Shown: positions 59,502 to 64,000 of the stretch, piece by piece
Layout of the letters: the number at the start of each line of letters is the position of its first letter
How positions within the stretch are numbered: the first letter of the stretch is position 1
Assembly (NCBI GenBank): GCA_017469425.1
Contig: JAFUGJ010000001.1
Span: 1 to 64,000 of the forward strand
DNA from: Bacteroidales bacterium
GTDB lineage: Bacteria > Bacteroidota > Bacteroidia > Bacteroidales > UBA932
Length of the DNA stretch: 64,000 bases
Direction of reading: 5' to 3'
Notes under the pieces: model-generated
What the model saw: only the letters and a program-made list of their open reading frames with translations
What the model was told of the DNA's origin: nothing
The model's database searches: none
Program-made: the position numbers and the translations under genes

Positions 59502-62500
59502 TTAATCGTCAAGAATGGTATTGAGAATCTGGTCGTATCCGAGGTCAATCAGCTTATGAAGAATCTGTTTGGCTTTCGCAACTTCCATAATATTGTTCAC
59601 TTTTACGCGGGCCTTAGATTTCTTCTCTATTGAGAAACCGCCAGCGGGCGGATTTCCTCCCGGAGGAATGGAACCGCCGCCATTTCTTTCACCCGGACCA
59701 GGCAGAGAAGGTGTAGGACGGGTTGTGAGTCGCCAGTCTTTCAAGGCATTAATCACCTCATCTTTATTCCAGGTACCGACTTCGGACTGGAGATGGCTGG
59801 AGATATATGCGACGGCATCGTCAAACTCCTCTTCTTTTAGGCCCACGTGTTCCTCAGTCTGCAGGAATGCACGGAATCCCTCCTTGAAGTTCTCATCATT
59901 TCCAATGAGGTTCTTGAACTCGAATTCATACATCTTGAGGCCGTCCAGGGCATCCGTCATCAGGTTGGGATTGGAGGAACCAATCTCTACGCAGATGGCA
60001 TTGATGTTTTCCACAAGGGTGCGGACCTCGGGTTTGGCCTTCTCTTCTGCCACATATTTCAGCGACCAGAGCGGATACTTCTTACCGGGGATGTAGGAAT
60101 GTGTCATCACCCAGCGGGCATTCTTGAGGCTGCTTATTTCGCTGATGTCCTTGTATGCCGTCAAGTTGAAGGTCTTGATAAAGGCCTTGCACAATTTACC
60201 CTCCTCCGGGGTCTCAAAACGGAAGGTTACCTTCGGGTTAGCCTTGCTTTCTTCCCAGGCCTTGAACACTTCCACAACGTCCTCTACGACGTGCTGAGCC
60301 TCGCGGGGCTTGCCGTTGAGGTCGAATATTTTGCCAATATACGGACGCATAGCGAAGCCCAGCATACCCATTCCCGCATAGGACTGGAAGAGACCATAAG
60401 GCGGTTTGGTGAGATCGATGAATTTCTCAGCCAGGTTGAAGGTATTGGACTTGTCGGCGTGCTTGATTTTGTTCTCCACGAACTTGCAAACCTGATAAAG
60501 GGGGTGCGCCGGATCGACATCAGTCTTCCACTGGAGATTCTCATCCACGCTATCCTGCAGGAGGTAAGGCACGTGCATAGCAGGACCTTTGCAGTGGTCG
60601 CTGATGTCGGTCTTGGTGTTGAACGAAATTACACTCTTCACGGTATCCTTGACCAGCGCCTTCTTCCAGTAGGTCTTTGAGAATTTAATCTTGATGATGT
60701 CCAGAGATTCAGGACCGGCGGAGAAGATAGCAGGGGCAATCTCCGAATTGACTACCGTGGGCATCTTCATCGCGGATGCTGTCATAGGCTGCCCTTTGAC
60801 GTATGTTACGAATACCCCGCGGCGGATTTCCTTAATCCACTCCTTGAGCATGTCAGAGGCACACTTGGCATGAGACTGCTGCTGGTCTGCGAAACCATGC
60901 TGCTGGGCGCATTTGGCGTTGGCCTGATACTCGATAAAGCGCTGGTAGTTGAGGTCGGAAAGCGTGGTATCAAAGACAACGAATGTAGTGGTCTGGAAGC
61001 GCTCATCCTGGCAGTTGCGTGAGCAGATATCTTTCAAAGTGTTCAGCTCCTCAGCATTGCGGGCAACCATCATCGCAAAGAACAGTTCGTAATCCTTGGC
61101 TTGTTTACGGCCGTTCTCAATCTTATTGAGCAGAGTGTACTCGTTAACCTCTGTAGAATAAAACTGGAAACTGTAAGGACGTGCAACGTTGGCCAGAAAC
61201 CGGTCGAAGTCATCTCTCGCCGCAGAACCGAAGTTAATAACCTGTGCAGTGGTCTTGAAGTCCGTGAACATCAGCTGCTGCTTGATTTCCTCAATTTCCT
61301 TCGGAGGAAGAGCCGAGAACTGGATAGAGTACAGTCCACCCGGAGCACGCTGGATGATGCTGTTGTCGTTGAGCCAGGTCAAGATGTCATCTACCTGATA
61401 TTCGATGGACGTACCAACGAACAGGGACTTGATGTTTTCCTCGCTCGGCGTTACGGATTCGTTGTTAGCGATATTATTGAGGGCGTTCAACAAGAGGATG
61501 CCCTTGAATACGGCAAGATGTGCGGCACTTTCATGCTCAACGCGGAGCCGGTAAGAATTGAATCGCTCCGTAACCGCTCCGAATTTGGCCACATTGTCAT
61601 TAAATTCTGAAACCACGTAGTCCCAAAGATAGTCTGCCGTAATTGTCTCCCGGTTCATGAATAAGTCCTCGTTGTCGAGAAAAGCCTTGACGGCTTCATT
61701 CTCACCCAGGAACTGGAATACGCTTCGAGATGATGAACCAGCTTCACGGGCATAATAGGTTGCCAGGTTGGCGGTTGCTGGATGGAGCGGGAATAGATTC
61801 TTGATGTCGGCGATGGTTTCTGCCTGATTGGCGGAACCTGCCGTATAAGCATTCAGGATAGGAGCGCACTTGTCAAAGAAGGAACTGCTGACCATCCGGA
61901 GTTCATCTTCACTGCCCACGAGTTTGAACTTGCGAGACATAATCTTGAAGGCGGAAACTGGCTCCATATTGTACTTCATATAGAGGTAGCGGCCCTTTGT
62001 CTTGTCACGTTCTTCTGCCTTCAAGGAGTTGAGGGCGGAGGGGTGCGAAATGAAGAACAGATAGGAATTGTGCTCTGCATTCATAGTCTCATCTGCCAGG
62101 CGCTGAAGATCGACCAGCAAGCTAAGACCAATGTCGGATTTCATTACGTCCGTGAATTCATCCCAAATAACCAAAAGGCCATCGTAGTCGGTGTTCTGGG
62201 CCAATTTCTCCTCAACCTCGAAAAACCAGGAACTGAGTTTCTCGCTCTCCAGGCGGATGTCAATACCTGCATCACGCAGCACGTCCTTCACCTTTCCGAG
62301 GGTGCCGGAATCCTGAGCAAGCAAGTTGGACAGGAGCTTGTCTACAGTAGGGGTAAAGGAGGACAACTTGGGGTTCTGACGTAGAATCAGTTCCCACATA
62401 TCCCTGTTGTTCTGGATATGGGACACGTAGTTGTCGAAGTCGGTCTTGACATCCAGTTCGAGTCCAGCCTTTGACAGCGCCAGCTTAATCTCGCGCTGCA

Positions 62501-62909
62501 TCTGTAGAGAGAGGTCATCCTTATGGGCAATGTTGTTCTGACCGTACATCGTAACCGGGAAGAGACGCTTTTGCTTACGCAGGTCAAATAGAGATTGGCG
62601 CAGAGCGTCAAACTTAGGTTGTGCATACTCGTCGTTTACGTAATCTGCAATCTGGGACACCTCGTCGCACAGGAGATGCTCGATGACAGCGGCTGCGTGG
62701 GACTTACCGGTTCCGTAGGTGCCTTCAATCCAGAAAGATTTATGGACATTTGTGTCGTTATTGAACACAGAATTGATAATCCGGCGCAGAATGTCGTTGA
62801 ATTGCTCGTTGGCGATAAACACCTTCCATGCACCATCCTCTTCAGTCTGGATGTTGTAGGCGGCCTTCTGGCCCCGCAGAGCAATAATGTCAGAATACTT
62901 GGTTGCCAT
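59502..62909 (-). CDS. brxC: BREX BrxC/PglY-like P-loop ATPase
   Basis: A 1135-residue ATPase with Walker A EGTYGTGKSHAAAV (about 62-75) and Walker B LLVIWDEF (245-252), followed by helical regions and, near the C-terminus, a Pro/Gly-rich linker (SLPGPGERNGGGSIPPGG) and a short end domain. The family is the BREX ATPase BrxC/PglY, and the placing directly before pglZ confirms it. It probably coordinates the complex on DNA. Confidence 0.92.
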   Translation of the reverse strand: MATKYSDIIALRGQKAAYNIQTEEDGAWKVFIANEQFNDILRRIINSVFNNDTNVHKSFWIEGTYGTGKSHAAAVIEHLLCDEVSQIADYVNDEYAQPKFDALRQSLFDLRKQKRLFPVTMYGQNNIAHKDDLSLQMQREIKLALSKAGLELDVKTDFDNYVSHIQNNRDMWELILRQNPKLSSFTPTVDKLLSNLLAQDSGTLGKVKDVLRDAGIDIRLESEKLSSWFFEVEEKLAQNTDYDGLLVIWDEFTDVMKSDIGLSLLVDLQRLADETMNAEHNSYLFFISHPSALNSLKAEERDKTKGRYLYMKYNMEPVSAFKIMSRKFKLVGSEDELRMVSSSFFDKCAPILNAYTAGSANQAETIADIKNLFPLHPATANLATYYAREAGSSSRSVFQFLGENEAVKAFLDNEDLFMNRETITADYLWDYVVSEFNDNVAKFGAVTERFNSYRLRVEHESAAHLAVFKGILLLNALNNIANNESVTPSEENIKSLFVGTSIEYQVDDILTWLNDNSIIQRAPGGLYSIQFSALPPKEIEEIKQQLMFTDFKTTAQVINFGSAARDDFDRFLANVARPYSFQFYSTEVNEYTLLNKIENGRKQAKDYELFFAMMVARNAEELNTLKDICSRNCQDERFQTTTFVVFDTTLSDLNYQRFIEYQANAKCAQQHGFADQQQSHAKCASDMLKEWIKEIRRGVFVTYVKGQPMTASAMKMPTVVNSEIAPAIFSAGPESLDIIKIKFSKTYWKKALVKDTVKSVISFNTKTDISDHCKGPAMHVPYLLQDSVDENLQWKTDVDPAHPLYQVCKFVENKIKHADKSNTFNLAEKFIDLTKPPYGLFQSYAGMGMLGFAMRPYIGKIFDLNGKPREAQHVVEDVVEVFKAWEESKANPKVTFRFETPEEGKLCKAFIKTFNLTAYKDISEISSLKNARWVMTHSYIPGKKYPLWSLKYVAEEKAKPEVRTLVENINAICVEIGSSNPNLMTDALDGLKMYEFEFKNLIGNDENFKEGFRAFLQTEEHVGLKEEEFDDAVAYISSHLQSEVGTWNKDEVINALKDWRLTTRPTPSLPGPGERNGGGSIPPGGNPPAGGFSIEKKSKARVKVNNIMEVAKAKQILHKLIDLGYDQILNTILDD

Positions 62910-62922
62910 ATAAATGATAATT

Positions 62923-63360
62923 CTATTTTGCTTTTTTGAAGTACATGGTAATCGCCTCTATGTACCCTTTACGGGCTCCCTCATCTTGAAGTATATCCCA
63001 TAACGCATTATCAAAATATGCGTAATCAATGTTATCTCGGAGATACTTGGCTGAGGGCGATATTCTTTTTTCAGGGGCGGATATTTTCCACTTAAGGTGC
63101 CAGAAGCCGTCACCTTCAAGATGATAAAACGGGTATTTTAGAGGTGTCCTCTCGGGTTGCCATTCTTCAAGCTGACTGATGTATCGTGCCTCTATTTCCT
63201 GAAACCTAATCTGGTTGTTTTTAATCTCACCGGCAGCGATACCCTCTATAACAGCGATTACCAAGGCCGGTTTAGCGGCATTGGTCACGCCATTAGTGCA
63301 TTTCTGTTTGACTGACAAAAATGCTATTCTATAAAGGTCGTACAAATACTCGTTTCTCAT
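62923..63360 (-). CDS. Stand-alone SBD-like (HNH-endonuclease N-terminal) domain protein
   Basis: A 145-residue protein that looks like the N-terminal domain of ScoMcrA/HNH-type modification-dependent endonucleases: KPALVIAVIEGIAAGEIKNN (30-49), YPFYHLEGDGFWHLKW (76-91), and YFDNALWDILQDEGARKGYI (115-134), the ending such domains show just before their HNH part. No nuclease domain follows; the protein stops there. In some relatives this domain reads phosphorothioate DNA. Sulfur binding here is inference. It sits between BrxP-like and BrxC genes in the operon. Confidence 0.65.
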   Translation of the reverse strand: MRNEYLYDLYRIAFLSVKQKCTNGVTNAAKPALVIAVIEGIAAGEIKNNQIRFQEIEARYISQLEEWQPERTPLKYPFYHLEGDGFWHLKWKISAPEKRISPSAKYLRDNIDYAYFDNALWDILQDEGARKGYIEAITMYFKKAK

Positions 63361-63377
63361 TTCTCCAGATGGATTCC

Positions 63378-64000
63378 TTAGCGAACTAAGGCTTCAATAA
63401 CGCTAAGAGACGTAAGGTCCTCGCGTAGTGTTATATTGTCCAGTCCCATATTAAGCTCCGCAACAAGAACCCTATTGGAAGTAGAATTCAGAGTTCTTAA
63501 CGCTTTCTCAAAAGTGTGCATAGAAATGCCGAGAACGACAGCCGGACCATTATCACAATCCGCTGAGTAGAAATCGGAAACGCGAAGAGACCTAACGCCC
63601 TTCATTTCTGCGTACTTGTATAAAGAGTATGCTAAACCAACTTCTGTAATATCTTCATATTCCTCGCGTGCGAAATTCTTCCCAACAATGGGCACTCCAT
63701 ACCGCAGTAGTCCCCCAACGGGAGAATATGAGAACATTTGTGTCAAGGCTGCCACAGCGTTTTCAATAGTCTTCTTAGAGGCATCTACTCCCTGTTCTAC
63801 AATCTTATCCTCTAGGCTCTTTTTATCATACGACTGTCTAACGGATACATTAGTAGCAAACCAATTGACGATAAACGAATGATATGCAAGATTTGTCAAT
63901 ATCAGCTCCCAGGTAAGATTGATGTCATCAATATAAATATCCTGCAACAACTTGCCAAAAGGGGTCAACTGGTTCTTAAGATCTGTTATTTCAGCATCTT
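63378..64000 (-). CDS. brxP: BrxP-like protein, C-terminal part (cut by window end)
   Basis: The frame is open to the window edge: upstream of the TTG at 63968 the codons continue as DAEITDLKNQL, so no start is visible. The 207 residues seen contain VDASKKTIENAVAALTQMFS and SPVGGLLRYGVPIVG, resembling the DUF4007-type C-terminal domain attached to PAPS-reductase-like proteins. In BREX type 4 the gene before brxC-pglZ-brxL is brxP, which carries such a sulfur-chemistry domain. The reductase domain itself would lie outside the window, so the call rests on this end and on gene order. Confidence 0.65.
   Translation of the reverse strand, partial: DAEITDLKNQLTPFGKLLQDIYIDDINLTWELILTNLAYHSFIVNWFATNVSVRQSYDKKSLEDKIVEQGVDASKKTIENAVAALTQMFSYSPVGGLLRYGVPIVGKNFAREEYEDITEVGLAYSLYKYAEMKGVRSLRVSDFYSADCDNGPAVVLGISMHTFEKALRTLNSTSNRVLVAELNMGLDNITLREDLTSLSVIEALVR

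Noticed and set aside
52600-64000. CRISPR array or retron next to the defence genes
   Set aside because: No regular short repeats and no reverse transcriptase are seen in this stretch.

Overview
The window is a chromosomal segment of a Bacteroidota bacterium, most likely order Bacteroidales. The evidence is a SusC/SusD pair, a BACON-domain lipoprotein, the ribosomal order rplM-rpsI-rpsB-tsf, an EF-Ts of about 330 residues, and many promoters of the Bacteroides type (TTTG or TTG, 19-20 bp, TAnnTTTG). Most genes are fairly GC-rich. I cannot name the genus from these data.

Left part (1-17900): the window opens inside the 5' end of a 16S rRNA gene read leftward, with its leader and promoter. It is followed by a split chromate-type transporter and a secreted GH20 hexosaminidase, a cyclophilin lipoprotein, a flippase, the rplM-rpsI-rpsB-tsf cluster with its promoter and a possible L13 leader hairpin, a lone succinate dehydrogenase cytochrome b gene, pyrH-frr, lpxK-dus, an aldo/keto reductase, an aminopeptidase P and hemW.

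Sugar region (17899-31534): eight tightly packed leftward genes look like one operon: GlcNAc permease, nagA, nagB, a GH20-like enzyme, an unknown lipoprotein, SusC, SusD and a duplicated BACON/Lcl lipoprotein. It begins at a promoter whose start point carries a perfect 18-bp palindrome and ends at a strong terminator. A divergent LacI-family gene has a degenerate copy of the same palindrome in front of its start codon. Together these give capture at the surface, trimming to GlcNAc, import, and conversion towards fructose 6-phosphate under one repressor. The first two pathway steps need a kinase that is not in the window.

Middle (31542-52755): DUF3109, a degenerate M16-like protein, a TPR protein with a U32 peptidase, a hicAB toxin-antitoxin pair with a visible operator, an unknown lipoprotein, ddl with PBP1A, topA with an Lrp-type regulator, ispD, the cell-shape cluster mreB-mreC-mreD-mrdA-rodA, a nitroreductase and tRNA-Leu(UAA).

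Right end (52871-64000): immediately after tRNA-Leu the content becomes accessory. First is a three-gene DUF3791-DUF3990-DUF3791 cassette. Next comes a leftward operon of BREX type 4 layout: the C-terminal part of a BrxP-like protein (cut by the window end), a 145-residue protein resembling the N-terminal (sulfur-binding type) domain of HNH restriction enzymes, BrxC/PglY-like ATPase, PglZ, short BrxL, a GIY-YIG nuclease and a DndB-like DGQHR protein. The combination of BREX-4 with DndB-like, SBD-like and GIY-YIG proteins is the most notable system here and suggests a sulfur (phosphorothioate) based defence. That function is inference; the sequence shows only the gene content and motifs.

No intergenic stretch exceeds about 300 bases. 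No CRISPR array or insertion sequence was seen.
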